DNA from: Limivivens faecihominis
GTDB taxonomy: Bacteria; Bacillota; Clostridia; Lachnospirales; Lachnospiraceae
Assembly (NCBI RefSeq): GCF_020686945.1
Contig: NZ_JAJEPR010000018.1
Coordinates: forward strand, 1-64,000
Direction: 5' to 3'
DNA: 64,000 nt
Position 1 is the stretch's first letter. Every line of letters starts with the position of its first letter. This document shows, piece after piece, positions 33,013 to 41,448 of the stretch. Both the position numbers and the translations under genes were made by a program. The notes below the pieces were generated by a model, which saw nothing but the letters and a program-made list of their open reading frames with translations, was not told where the DNA came from and did not search any database.

Positions 33013-33921
33013 TCAGAGCTGTGCCAGAACTTCCCCGATATCGCCTTCGATACAGATGGATTTTTTCGAAATCTCTTCAGGGGCGAGAGCTTCGTTCAGG
33101 TTGATGCAGGCGTAACGGGCGTCGGGCCATCGGTCGGTCATGTTCCAGAAGGGATATTTGATGATGCCCGGGGTGTTGTAGCCGGTGCCAAGTTCCAGAA
33201 AGAGGACTTTGGTGGGCTGGTGGCGTCGGAGAAATTCCGAGTAGCGTTCGGCGGCCTGGTGCCAGCCCTCATCCTCCACGAAGGTGCTGTCCGCCCGGAG
33301 ATTCATGGTCAGGGGCTTACCGCAGTGAGGACAGCGGGGGACCAGGTTTGAGGGGATCGTCATTTTGGGAGAAGCGGGAGGCAGCAGGGTATTGTCTTCC
33401 AGAATCTTAAAGCCCTGGGAAAGCACCATTTGGCGGATGATTTTCTCATTGTCATAGGTGACAGGCTGGCAGGGGCGGCTGCACTGGAAGAGGCCATAGT
33501 CGCCCTGCGTATAAAAGAGGCGGTGTTTATCGAAGCCGGCTTTCTGGAAGCAGTGATCGACGTTGGTGGTAAGGACGAAATAGTCTTTCCCTTTTAAAAT
33601 GGTATGTAGTTTTTCGTAGACCGGTTTCGGCGGGTTCATGTAGCGGTTGATCCAGATATAGCGGCTCCAGAAGGCCCAGTATTCTTCCAGGGTGTCGTAG
33701 GGATAAAAGCCGCTGGAGTACATATCATGGAAGTTATATTTTTCTTCGAAATCGCTGAAATATTTCCGGAAGCGTTCACCGGAATAGAGGAAGCCCGCGG
33801 AGGTGGAAAGGCCTGCTCCGGCTCCGGCGATGATGCAGTCTGCTTCATCAAGGGCAGCCGATAAAAGCTTGATCTGGGTGGAGAGGTCTTCGGGTGGTTG
33901 GGTTTTAAATGGGAGTTTCAT
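33013..33921 (-). CDS. Class M sirtuin (SirTM), protein ADP-ribosyltransferase
   Basis: Sirtuin of 302 residues. The NAD motif GAGAGLSTSAGF is near residue 33 and TTNVDH is present, but the catalytic His of deacetylases is replaced by Gln in YTQGDYG. That is the mark of SirTM enzymes, which act as protein ADP-ribosyltransferases. Cys pairs (CSRPC and CPHC) could bind zinc. In other bacteria SirTM works with a zinc macrodomain, a GcvH-like protein and a lipoate ligase; here the macrodomain gene is at 34222, but the other two are not in the window. ATG 33921 with AAAGGA upstream. Confidence 0.88.
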   Translation of the reverse strand: MKLPFKTQPPEDLSTQIKLLSAALDEADCIIAGAGAGLSTSAGFLYSGERFRKYFSDFEEKYNFHDMYSSGFYPYDTLEEYWAFWSRYIWINRYMNPPKPVYEKLHTILKGKDYFVLTTNVDHCFQKAGFDKHRLFYTQGDYGLFQCSRPCQPVTYDNEKIIRQMVLSQGFKILEDNTLLPPASPKMTIPSNLVPRCPHCGKPLTMNLRADSTFVEDEGWHQAAERYSEFLRRHQPTKVLFLELGTGYNTPGIIKYPFWNMTDRWPDARYACINLNEALAPEEISKKSICIEGDIGEVLAQL

Positions 33922-33955
33922 ATGAGTGATTCCTTTATAAAAATGTGTGGTTTTG

Positions 33956-34180
33956 TAAGCCGGACGCCCCGCAAGCTGGTTCCAGGCGGGCTTTCAGTTG
34001 CGGCGGAGCGAAATTCTAAGGCTTGCCGGAAGCTGCTAAGGGCATTCGCAGAAACCCATAACTCGCTGCGCTCAAACAATGGATTTCTGCTCATAACGCA
34101 GCTTCCGGCAAACCAAGAATTTCTGCTCTGCCTCCACATGAAGCCCGGCTGGAATCAGCTTGTGGGGCTGGATACGGCAG
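33956..34180. repeat. Nested palindromic element, family 2, copy A
   Basis: The outer arms, roughly 33963-33997 and 34138-34170, can fold together. Inside lies a second long palindrome (AAATTCTAAGG...AAGCTGC against GCAGCTTCCGGC...GAATTT, about 34011-34122) and a third around 34049-34090. The outer part matches the element at 50094-50227. It fills the gap between the sirtuin and macrodomain genes, where nothing else is seen. Confidence 0.75.
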
Positions 34181-34221
34181 AGTCAGTAACTTTGTGGTGG
34201 TTTGAAAACAGATAACGTGAT

Positions 34222-34998
34222 TCAGGGGGTTAAAAGTTTTTTGTAGATGATAAAATCTTCATCTTTGAATACATTGAAAATCACTTTGATCGGATAACCG
34301 TTTTCTTTCAGGTAGTTTTCCACGGTTTCCACAGCGATCTCGGCGGCCGTTTCATTGGGGAAGTGAAATTCGCCAGTGGAGATGCAGCAGAAGGCGATGC
34401 TTGTAAGGCCCTGTTTTGCGGCAAGATCGAGGCAGGAGCGGTAGCAGGAGGCCAGAAGCTCGCAATCCCGGCTGGTTAAGGGGCCGTGGACAATCGGGCC
34501 CACCGTGTGGATCACATATTTGCAGGGCAGGTTGAAAGCCGGTGTGATTTTGGACTGGCCTGTGAGTTCTTCGTGGCCCTGGCGTTTCATCAGCTCGTTG
34601 CAGGCGAGGCGGAGTTCCACCCCGGCGAAGCTATGGATACAGTTGTCGATACACCGGTGGTTGGGCACATAGCAGCCGGTCATGCCGCTGTTGGCTGCGT
34701 TGACGATGGCATCGCAGCGAAGGGTCGTGATGTCGCCCTGCCAGAGATAGAGAGCTTCTTTTAGGGGAGTCAGTTCAGAGAAATCGGTGATTCCTTTGGC
34801 GGCGGTCTCCGCGGTTAGATAGGAATCCTGGATCTCCAGAAATTCCCGGGAGCATTTTCTGGGCGGTCGGATATTCATAAGTCCCCGGAGGAGCTGTTTT
34901 TGTCCCTCCGAATCTGAGGGCACAGAAAGCCCCTGAAATTCAGGAGCTTCTTTTAAGAGTTCATGGATGAGGGATTGTCTTTTTTCACTTTGATTCAT
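34222..34998 (-). CDS. Zinc-containing macrodomain protein, ADP-ribosyl hydrolase
   Basis: Protein of 258 residues with a macrodomain. The core has GDITTLRCDAIVNAANSGM and, later, FCCISTGEFHFPNE. The segment GCYVPNHRCIDNCIH holds the Cys/His ligands of zinc macrodomains that remove ADP-ribose added by SirTM enzymes. An N-terminal helical region of about 75 residues precedes the macrodomain. The ATG at 34998 has AGAGGTG in front of it. It is upstream of the sirtuin gene on the same strand. Confidence 0.9.
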   Translation of the reverse strand: MNQSEKRQSLIHELLKEAPEFQGLSVPSDSEGQKQLLRGLMNIRPPRKCSREFLEIQDSYLTAETAAKGITDFSELTPLKEALYLWQGDITTLRCDAIVNAANSGMTGCYVPNHRCIDNCIHSFAGVELRLACNELMKRQGHEELTGQSKITPAFNLPCKYVIHTVGPIVHGPLTSRDCELLASCYRSCLDLAAKQGLTSIAFCCISTGEFHFPNETAAEIAVETVENYLKENGYPIKVIFNVFKDEDFIIYKKLLTP

Positions 34999-35217
34999 GG
35001 GAACACCTCTTTTTGATGACCTGTTTTGGGCAGGTTTCCACGCAGCGGCCGCAGTGCAGGCAGCGGTTCTGGTCGATAACGGCCGGAATTTTTGAAGTAT
35101 CAATACATTTCTGGGGACAGACGGAAAAACAGAGATTACAGCCGATGCAGCCCTCATGGATGAAATAACCGGAGAGGTGGTTTGTCCCAGAGCATCATGT
35201 CGATGACTCTGGTCCAT
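34985..35217 (-). pseudogene. Frameshifted 4Fe-4S ferredoxin-domain gene
   Basis: In one frame the minus strand encodes two perfect 4Fe-4S motifs (CIGCNLCFSVCP and CLHCGRCVETCP), ending just inside the macrodomain start. Upstream, VIDMMLWDKP, which normally leads into this domain, lies in a different frame, so at least one single-base indel (near 35175) has broken the gene. A good AGGAGG and ATG at 35217 remain. It looks like a relic of an EFR1/flavodoxin-type iron-sulphur protein. Confidence 0.7.
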
Positions 35218-35265
35218 AGAAAAGTACCTCCTGTTATAATAACACTTTCACTCCGAGATGTTGCA

Positions 35266-35535
35266 TTAAAACTCGTAGGGCGGGTTCCCAGAGAAGTCAG
35301 CGATGAGGCCGTGGGCATTTTCCAGATAGAAGACCTCGAAAATGGGGTTGTCGGCGGTCTGGTACTGGCCTTTTACGATGGGGTTGGCGATGCACATTTC
35401 TTTGGCAGCCATGTTGTTCTCGAAAACAGCTTTGCCGTGAAGACGGATCCATGCGTAAGAAGGGCTGGACACAGAAATCTCGATCTCCGGATTTTTCTGC
35501 ATGTCTTTGTACACATCTTTGGTGCTGTTGGATGC
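35266..35535 (-). pseudogene. 3' fragment of a pyridoxamine 5'-phosphate oxidase-like gene
   Basis: The last 90 or so residues of a PPOX-family flavin protein are present: SNSTKDVYKDM, then WIRLHGKAVFENN and NPIFEVFYLENA. The first 35 or so residues are missing. The open frame stops being recognisable at about 35535, exactly where the HxlR remnant on the other strand starts. A deletion probably removed the 5' parts of two divergent genes. Confidence 0.75.
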
Positions 35536-35536
35536 A

Positions 35537-35656
35537 GAGGTGCCGCCCCGGGTGGAATACACCCTGACGGAGCTTGGCTACAGCCTGAAGCCCATCATGG
35601 ATGCCATGTGGACCTGGGGAGAGAATTATCAGGCGCAGAATGAGAAACTTCAGTAA
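35537..35656 (+). pseudogene. 3' fragment of an HxlR-family regulator gene
   Basis: The plus strand encodes EVPPRVEYTLTELGYSL followed by MDAMWTWGENY and a stop, the hallmark C terminus of HxlR winged-helix regulators. The start and recognition helix are absent. It abuts the PPOX fragment at about 35535. Confidence 0.75.
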
Positions 35657-35724
35657 GAGATAGCTGTAGGCAGCATCACGGCAGTAGTGAGAAGTACGAG
35701 AATAGCTGGACCTGCAGCACAAAT

Positions 35725-35776
35725 CAAAAGAAAAGGGCTGTCACCCGGCAAAAAATATTTGCTGATGTGACAGCCC
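35725..35776 (-). terminator. Terminator of the ATP synthase operon
   Basis: GGGCTGTCAC (35735-35744) and GTGACAGCCC (35767-35776) form a 10-bp stem. On the minus strand it is followed by a T-rich run. Confidence 0.9.
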
Positions 35777-35784
35777 AAATTCTG

Positions 35785-36186
35785 TTATTCCTTCACACTC
35801 AGGCGCACCAGCGCACGCTGGAGTTTCGCCTGGGCGATCTTGTATTCTTTATCGGTAAGGCCTCCTTTGGCCAGCATTTCTTCGGCGTGTTTTTTCGCTT
35901 TCTCCGCACGGGGCTGGTCGATGTCCTCTTTCCATTCCCAGGTGGTGGCCAGAAGGCGGCAGGTGCCGTTCATGACGGAAAGCATGCCGCCGATGCAGGC
36001 TGCTTCCCTGCGGGTTCCGTCTTCCATGACAACGGTGGATTCACCCATTCCCAGGGCCGTACAGAAGTTGCTGTGGCCTGCCAGGATGGCCAGGTCTCCG
36101 GTGATGGTGCGGCAGATGACCTTTTCCACGTTTCCTTCAAAGAGAAGGCCGTCGGGGGTTCCGATATGCAATGGAAATGTCTTCAT
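35785..36186 (-). CDS. atpC: F1Fo ATP synthase epsilon subunit
   Basis: Epsilon subunit of 133 residues: N-terminal beta sandwich (PLHIGTPDGLLFEGNVEKV, GDLAILAGHSN) and C-terminal helical hairpin (about 88-133). It couples rotation to F1 and can inhibit hydrolysis. It is the last gene of the operon, followed by the terminator at 35725. Confidence 0.96.
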   Translation of the reverse strand: MKTFPLHIGTPDGLLFEGNVEKVICRTITGDLAILAGHSNFCTALGMGESTVVMEDGTRREAACIGGMLSVMNGTCRLLATTWEWKEDIDQPRAEKAKKHAEEMLAKGGLTDKEYKIAQAKLQRALVRLSVKE

Positions 36187-36198
36187 AGCGGGCCTCCT

Positions 36199-37593
36199 TT
36201 ACAGCTTCTTGGCCTTTTCAAAAACATCGTCGATGGTTCCTGCAAAGAGGAAGCAGCTTTCGGGGATGTCGTCGCACTCGCCGTTCAGGATCATCTGGAA
36301 GCCGCGGAGGGTCTCCTTTAAGGGAACGTACTGGCCGGCCATACCGGTAAACTGCTCTGCCACAGAGAAGCTCTGGGACAGGAAACGCTGTACCTTTCTG
36401 GCGCGGCTTACGGTGAGCTTGTCCTCTTCGGAAAGCTCGTCCATACCCATGATGGCGATGATATCCTGAAGCTCTTTGTAACGCTGAAGCACTCGCTGAA
36501 CCGCACGGGCGGTCTCGTAATGCTCGGTTCCGACAATATCCGGGGAAAGGATACGGCTGGTGGAATCCAGAGGATCCACGGCCGGGTAAATACCCTGGCT
36601 GGAAATCTCACGGGAAAGTACCGTGGTGGCATCCAGATGGGTGAAGGTGGTAGCCGGAGCCGGGTCGGTCAGGTCATCGGCGGGTACATAGACGGCCTGA
36701 ACGGAAGTGATGGAGCCTTTTCTGGTGGAAGTGATACGCTCCTGAAGAGCGCCCATCTCCGTTGCCAAGGTGGGCTGATAACCAACGGCAGAAGGCATAC
36801 GGCCCAGAAGAGCGGACACCTCGGAACCTGCCTGGGTAAAACGGAAAATGTTGTCGATGAAGAGAAGTACATCCTGATTTTTCACATCACGGAAATACTC
36901 CGCCATGGTAAGTCCGGAAAGGCCCACACGCATACGGGCTCCGGGGGGTTCGTTCATCTGACCGTAAACCAGGGCGGTCTTGTCGATAACGCCGCTTTCT
37001 TTCATCTCATTGTAAAGGTCGTTTCCTTCACGGGTACGCTCGCCAACGCCGGTAAATACGGACAGTCCGCCGTGAGCGGTGGCTACGTTGTGGATCAGCT
37101 CCATGATAAGGACGGTTTTTCCTACGCCGGCTCCTCCGAAAAGACCGATTTTACCGCCCTTTGCGTAGGGGCAGATCAGGTCTACGACCTTGATACCGGT
37201 CTCCAGGATTTCGGTCGCGGGCATCTGCTCCTCGTAAGCGGGAGCCGGACGATGGATCGCCCAGTGCTCTTTTGCTTCGGGAGCGGGCATGTTGTCCACG
37301 GGATCGCCCAGAAGGTTGAACACTCTTCCCAGGCATTCCTCGCCCACGGGTACCTTGATGGGGCCGCCGGTATCCAGGGCTTTTGCTCCGCGGACCAGTC
37401 CGTCGGTGGAGTTCATGGCGATGCAGCGCACGGTGTTGTCACCGGTCTGCTGGGCCACCTCCGCTACCAGTCGGGAGCCGTTATTATCAATCTCAATGGC
37501 GTTGAGAAGGGCAGGCAGTTCATCGTGGGCGAACCGGATATCCAGAACCGGGCCGATGACCTGCACTACCTCGCCAACATGTTTTTCAGTCAT
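36199..37593 (-). CDS. atpD: F1Fo ATP synthase beta subunit
   Basis: Catalytic beta subunit of 464 residues. P-loop GGAGVGKT, the catalytic Glu in GERTREGNDL, LLFIDNIFRFTQAG, and the DELSEED motif (here DELSEEDK) are all present. Twelve base pairs separate it from atpC. Confidence 0.98.
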   Translation of the reverse strand: MTEKHVGEVVQVIGPVLDIRFAHDELPALLNAIEIDNNGSRLVAEVAQQTGDNTVRCIAMNSTDGLVRGAKALDTGGPIKVPVGEECLGRVFNLLGDPVDNMPAPEAKEHWAIHRPAPAYEEQMPATEILETGIKVVDLICPYAKGGKIGLFGGAGVGKTVLIMELIHNVATAHGGLSVFTGVGERTREGNDLYNEMKESGVIDKTALVYGQMNEPPGARMRVGLSGLTMAEYFRDVKNQDVLLFIDNIFRFTQAGSEVSALLGRMPSAVGYQPTLATEMGALQERITSTRKGSITSVQAVYVPADDLTDPAPATTFTHLDATTVLSREISSQGIYPAVDPLDSTSRILSPDIVGTEHYETARAVQRVLQRYKELQDIIAIMGMDELSEEDKLTVSRARKVQRFLSQSFSVAEQFTGMAGQYVPLKETLRGFQMILNGECDDIPESCFLFAGTIDDVFEKAKKL

Positions 37594-37608
37594 TGTTGAT
37601 CTCCTTTT

Positions 37609-38472
37609 TTAGAGTCCTTCCGCACCGCCGACGATCTCGGTGATCTCCTGGGTGATGCTGGCCTGACGGGCTCTGTTGTAGTAAAGATTCAGTTTATCGA
37701 TCATATCCTCCGCATTGCTGGTGGCGGCTTCCATGGCGGTACGGCGGGCGGCCAGCTCGCTGGCAACGCTTTCGCAGACACCGCCGTAAATGAGGCCTGC
37801 CAGATACTCCGGAACGATGGCGTTAAAGACTTCCACCTCGTTGGGCTCATACCAGATCAGATTCCGGATTTTTTTACCCTCTGCAGATTTCTCATGATCG
37901 GTGAGATCTGTCAGGGGAAGCATGGAAAAGATTTCCGGCACCTGAGAGAGCATGGAGACAAAGCTCGTAAAGCAGAGTTCGATGTGGCCGAATTCTCCTT
38001 TTTTGAAGGCGGAGCAGAGAAGGCTCGCCATCTCAAAGCAGTCCGCCACGGAAATCTCCGCGATCTCGGCAAATTCCTCGGTGAGGATCGGAAGTTTCCT
38101 TCGGTGGGCGTATTCCACAGCCTTTTTTCCGATGGGCAGGACGACGAAATCCTGTCCGGCACTGGCTTCCTCCAGGCATTTGAAAAGGTTGACGTTATAG
38201 CCGCCAGCCAGGCCGCGGTCTCCGGCGATGACGATGTAGCAGTATTTTTCGCTGGAGGATTTCCGGGCGTAAATGGAGGAAAAATCCAGGTTGCCCTCTG
38301 CGATGTCTACCAGAGTCTGATGGAGTTCACGGAAGTAAGGGCGGCAGGTGTCTGCCCGGTCTTTGGCTTTCCGGAGTTTGGAGGAGGCCACCAGTTCCAT
38401 GGCCTTGGTGATCTGCATGGTGCTTTCCACACTCTTGATCCGAAGTTTTACGGATTTCATATTTGCAGCCAT
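37609..38472 (-). CDS. atpG: F1Fo ATP synthase gamma subunit
   Basis: Central-shaft gamma subunit of 287 residues. The N-terminal helix MKSVKLRIKSVESTMQITKAMELV and the C-terminal helix ending in RQASITQEITEIVGGAEGL are typical. Start ATG 38472 with AGGAGG 8 bp upstream; the frame remains open further upstream through the repeat at 38484-38636 but that part is not gene-like. Confidence 0.96.
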   Translation of the reverse strand: MAANMKSVKLRIKSVESTMQITKAMELVASSKLRKAKDRADTCRPYFRELHQTLVDIAEGNLDFSSIYARKSSSEKYCYIVIAGDRGLAGGYNVNLFKCLEEASAGQDFVVLPIGKKAVEYAHRRKLPILTEEFAEIAEISVADCFEMASLLCSAFKKGEFGHIELCFTSFVSMLSQVPEIFSMLPLTDLTDHEKSAEGKKIRNLIWYEPNEVEVFNAIVPEYLAGLIYGGVCESVASELAARRTAMEAATSNAEDMIDKLNLYYNRARQASITQEITEIVGGAEGL

Positions 38473-38483
38473 AAGTGATTCCT

Positions 38484-38636
38484 CCTGTATAGTGGTTGAT
38501 GTATAGCTACGAATTGCTTCGCTGCGAAGCAGCTCATGCAAGGTCTCTGCTCCGCGTTGGCGGGTCTCAAGCTCAAAAGCCTTACCGTGCAAGCACGAAC
38601 GGCTTTTTGAGTTTTCGACCCTGTTATACAGGTTTC
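38484..38636. repeat. Palindromic element, family 3, between atpA and atpG
   Basis: About 150 bp of nested palindrome. GGGTCTCAAGCTCAAAAGCC pairs with GGCTTTTTGAGTTTTCGACCC, the apex is CGTGCAAGCACG, and outer TGTATAG/CTGTTATACA arms can pair. It matches the element at 41362-41446 with compensatory changes in the stem. Confidence 0.75.
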
Positions 38637-40150
38637 GAATCCAGGAACTGCTTCGTATAGGTATCAAGTACCGTTTTCAGCTGATTTTCCGTCTCTTCCT
38701 CGAGTTTTCCGGTGGAACGGATGGTCTGCATCACGGCAGCGCCCTCCGCGTCGGTGTCGAGGTAGGTGTAAAGGCCCATCTCATAGTCGTGAACGTCGGA
38801 AACCTTCACAGCGGAGAGGATTCCTTTCGTGACGGCATAGAAGATGGCTACCTGTTTTTCTACGGGAACCGGGGAGTTCTGGTTCTGCTTCAGGACTTCC
38901 ACGATACGGGCGCCCTGTTCCAGACGGGCCTTGGTGTCGGCGTCCAGATCGGAACCGAACTGGGCGAAGCTCTGGAGCTCGCGGTACTGGGAGTAGATCA
39001 GCTTCAGGGTTCCGGCTACCTTCTTCATGGCCTTGATCTGGGCGTTTCCGCCTACTCGGGAAACGGAGATACCCGGGTTTACCGCAGGCATAACGCCGGA
39101 GTGGAAAAGCTCGGTCTCCAGGAAGATCTGACCGTCGGTGATGGAGATCACGTTGGTGGGAATGTACGCGGAAACGTCTCCTGCCTGGGTCTCGATGATG
39201 GGAAGAGCGGTCATGGAGCCGCCGCCGTGGGCGTCATCCAGTTTTGCAGCTCTCTCCAGCAGTCTGGAATGAAGGTAGAAAACGTCACCCGGATAAGCCT
39301 CACGGCCGGGCGGACGGCGGATCAGAAGAGAAAGAGCACGGTAAGCCACCGCATGCTTACTCAGATCATCGTAGATGATGAGCACGTTCTTTCCTTTATA
39401 CATGAAATATTCGCCCATGGCACAGCCGGAGTAGGGAGAAATGTACTGCAGAGGGCTGGCCTCGGAAGCAGTAGCCGCTACAACGGTGGTGTAGTCCATG
39501 GCGCCGTTTTTGGCGAGATTTTCCACAAGGGCGGCCACGGTGGAACGTTTCTGGCCGATGGCGACGTAGATGCAGATCACATCTTTGCCCTTCTGGTTGA
39601 TGATGGTGTCCGCAGCGATGGCGGTTTTACCGGTCTGACGGTCGCCGATGATGAGCTCACGCTGGCCGCGGCCGATGGGGATCATGGAGTCGATGGCCTT
39701 GATACCGGTCTGGAGGGGTTCATGAACGGAACGCCGTTCACAGATACCCGGGGCCGGGCTTTCAATGGCGCGGTACTCGTCTGCCACGATGGGGCCTGCG
39801 CCGTCGATGGGCTGTCCCAGTGCGTTGACGACACGGCCAATGAGGGCGTCGCCGACGGGAACGGAAACGACTTTTCCGGTTCTCTTGACGCTCTGGCCTT
39901 CGCCGATCTTCTCACCGTCTCCGAACAGTACGATGGAGACGCTGTTTTCTTCCAGGTTCTGCGCCATGCCGTAGCTTCCGTCTTCAAATTCCAGAAGCTC
40001 GCCAGCCATACAGTTGATAAGACCGCTGGCCCGGGCGATACCATCGCCCACCATCAGGATGGTTCCGGTCTCGTTCTGGTGGATGGCGTTATCATAATAT
40101 TTGATCTGGCTGCGGATGACCTTGGATATTTCTTCAGGTTTTAATTGCAT
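38624..40150 (-). CDS. atpA: F1Fo ATP synthase alpha subunit
   Basis: Alpha subunit of 508 residues. Non-catalytic P-loop GDRQTGKT, IYDDLSKHAVAYRALSLL and GREAYPGDVFYLHSRLLERAA are diagnostic, including the catalytic-site arginine region near ISVSRVGG. The last bases of the gene overlap the outer arm of the repeat element that follows. Confidence 0.98.
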   Translation of the reverse strand: MQLKPEEISKVIRSQIKYYDNAIHQNETGTILMVGDGIARASGLINCMAGELLEFEDGSYGMAQNLEENSVSIVLFGDGEKIGEGQSVKRTGKVVSVPVGDALIGRVVNALGQPIDGAGPIVADEYRAIESPAPGICERRSVHEPLQTGIKAIDSMIPIGRGQRELIIGDRQTGKTAIAADTIINQKGKDVICIYVAIGQKRSTVAALVENLAKNGAMDYTTVVAATASEASPLQYISPYSGCAMGEYFMYKGKNVLIIYDDLSKHAVAYRALSLLIRRPPGREAYPGDVFYLHSRLLERAAKLDDAHGGGSMTALPIIETQAGDVSAYIPTNVISITDGQIFLETELFHSGVMPAVNPGISVSRVGGNAQIKAMKKVAGTLKLIYSQYRELQSFAQFGSDLDADTKARLEQGARIVEVLKQNQNSPVPVEKQVAIFYAVTKGILSAVKVSDVHDYEMGLYTYLDTDAEGAAVMQTIRSTGKLEEETENQLKTVLDTYTKQFLDSKPV

Positions 40151-40185
40151 GGTTCCATTTCCATCCTTTTATATAGTTTAACAGT

Positions 40186-40266
40186 TCAGAGCATCAGCAA
40201 AATGAAAAAACAGACTATGCAAACTTGTTTGCAATAGGATGGATTTTCATTTTTGAATGACTGAAC
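40186..40266. repeat. Palindromic element between atpH and atpA
   Basis: GTTCAG and CTGAAC flank an AAAATGAAAA/TTTTCATTTT pair, with a perfect TGCAAACTTGTTTGCA palindrome at the centre. The GTTCAGAG end and the TGCAA apex recall family 1 elements, so it may be a diverged relative. Confidence 0.6.
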
Positions 40267-40272
40267 ATCCGA

Positions 40273-40812
40273 TTACAGTGTCAGGCTGTCCAGTTTCCGG
40301 GAAAGTCCGTCGAGGCGGCCTTTTACGGTTCCGTCCAGCTCTTTGCCCTCCAGCTCCACGCGCACGCCGCCGAGGAGAGAAGGATCTGTTTTAAGACTCA
40401 GGGAAATCTTTTTCCCGCTGAGTTTTTCTAATTTCTGTTTCAGTGCTTCTGCCTGTGCCTCTGTCATGGGAACCGCACTAGTCGCCGTTGCCTCGGCGAT
40501 ACCGTTGTCACGGTTGTAGCGCCGGGCATATTCGTCGCAGCAGCCGCCGAATTCCCGAAGAAGATTTCGTTCACAGAGAAGCTTTAAAAAATTGACCAGA
40601 TATCTTTCTGCCTGATTTCCGAAAGCGGCCTCGATGAGATCGATGCGCTCGTTTCCCGGAATGGACGGCTCTGAAAGAAGATGAACATAATCCGGATTTT
40701 CCTGGAAAAGAGTACGGATGACTTTCATTTCCTCCAGGATCTCGCCGGTAAGCCCTTCCTCAAGGGCGAGGGCGTACATGCTTTCTCCATAGACTCTGGC
40801 TGCCTGTGTCAT
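40273..40812 (-). CDS. atpH: F1Fo ATP synthase delta subunit
   Basis: Peripheral-stalk delta subunit of 179 residues (OSCP family): N-terminal six-helix domain with VYGESMYALALEEG and LLSEPSIP, and the C-terminal VEKLSGKKISLSLKTDPSLLGG-type strand region, which docks to F1. ATG 40812 overlaps the atpF stop in an ATGA arrangement. Confidence 0.95.
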   Translation of the reverse strand: MTQAARVYGESMYALALEEGLTGEILEEMKVIRTLFQENPDYVHLLSEPSIPGNERIDLIEAAFGNQAERYLVNFLKLLCERNLLREFGGCCDEYARRYNRDNGIAEATATSAVPMTEAQAEALKQKLEKLSGKKISLSLKTDPSLLGGVRVELEGKELDGTVKGRLDGLSRKLDSLTL

Positions 40813-41336
40813 GAAATATCACCTGCATTTCTGTCTGCGGTTTCATCTACCTGTGAGATGAAATCATCGATGAGTTTCGCATGATCCTTTTCGTTTACTT
40901 CCCGTTCGATGACTTTGCCGGCGATCTCCATGGCCATGCCGCCGATCTCGTCTTTCAGTTCGTTGACGGCCTTGCGTTTCTCCTGAACGATGTCAGCTTC
41001 AGCTTTTTCTTTCAGGGCAGCGGCCTGTCTAGATGCCTCCCGGAGCATTTCCTCACTCTGGATGGCAGCCGTTTTCTGGGCGGTAGTAAGGATCTCACTG
41101 GCCTTGTTTTTGGCATTCTGCATGTTTTCTTCGTATTCCGCCTTCATGGCCTGCGCTTCTTCTTTGGCCTTTGTGGCATCCTGGATCTCCGCGTCGGCGT
41201 GGGCCTTGCGTTTTTCCAGGATTTCATTGATGGGCTTGAAAAGGAAACGCTTGATGAGATAAACCTGAATAAAGAGGTTTAAGATCGTGGCTACGAAGGT
41301 CCATGGCACAATGCCTACTAAATCCTGTACCTGCAT
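40809..41336 (-). CDS. atpF: F1Fo ATP synthase b subunit
   Basis: b subunit of 175 residues. One N-terminal membrane helix (about 8-28, WTFVATILNLFIQVYLIKRF) is followed by a long charged coiled coil (30-165). It links the a subunit to delta. The ATG at 41336, with GGAGG 8 bp upstream, is chosen over an earlier in-frame ATG inside the repeat element. Confidence 0.95.
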   Translation of the reverse strand: MQVQDLVGIVPWTFVATILNLFIQVYLIKRFLFKPINEILEKRKAHADAEIQDATKAKEEAQAMKAEYEENMQNAKNKASEILTTAQKTAAIQSEEMLREASRQAAALKEKAEADIVQEKRKAVNELKDEIGGMAMEIAGKVIEREVNEKDHAKLIDDFISQVDETADRNAGDIS

Positions 41337-41361
41337 ATTTATGGCCTCCAAACCTTGTTCT

Positions 41362-41446
41362 GTCTGTGTAGCTGTTTGGCGGGTCCCAAGTTCAAACGCT
41401 TTATCGTACAAGCACGAACAGCTTTTTGAACTTTGTCCCCTGGTAT
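41362..41446. repeat. Palindromic element, family 3, between atpE and atpF
   Basis: The right arm AGCTTTTTGAAC pairs with the left arm GTTCAAACGCT, around an apex containing GTACAAGCACGAAC. Relative to the copy at 38484-38636 the stem has changed from CTC/GAG to TTC/GAA and from GCC/GGC to GCT/AGC, keeping the pairing. Confidence 0.75.
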
Positions 41447-41448
41447 GC

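Noticed and set aside
33922..34221. A plus-strand gene of about 105 codons starting near 33898
   Set aside because: The frame lies wholly in the family 2 palindromic element, without a ribosome site or motif.
34999..35217. An N-terminal extension of the macrodomain protein
   Set aside because: The frame is open, but it is out of frame with the ferredoxin motifs and has no macrodomain-like sequence. The ATG at 34998 has its own ribosome site.
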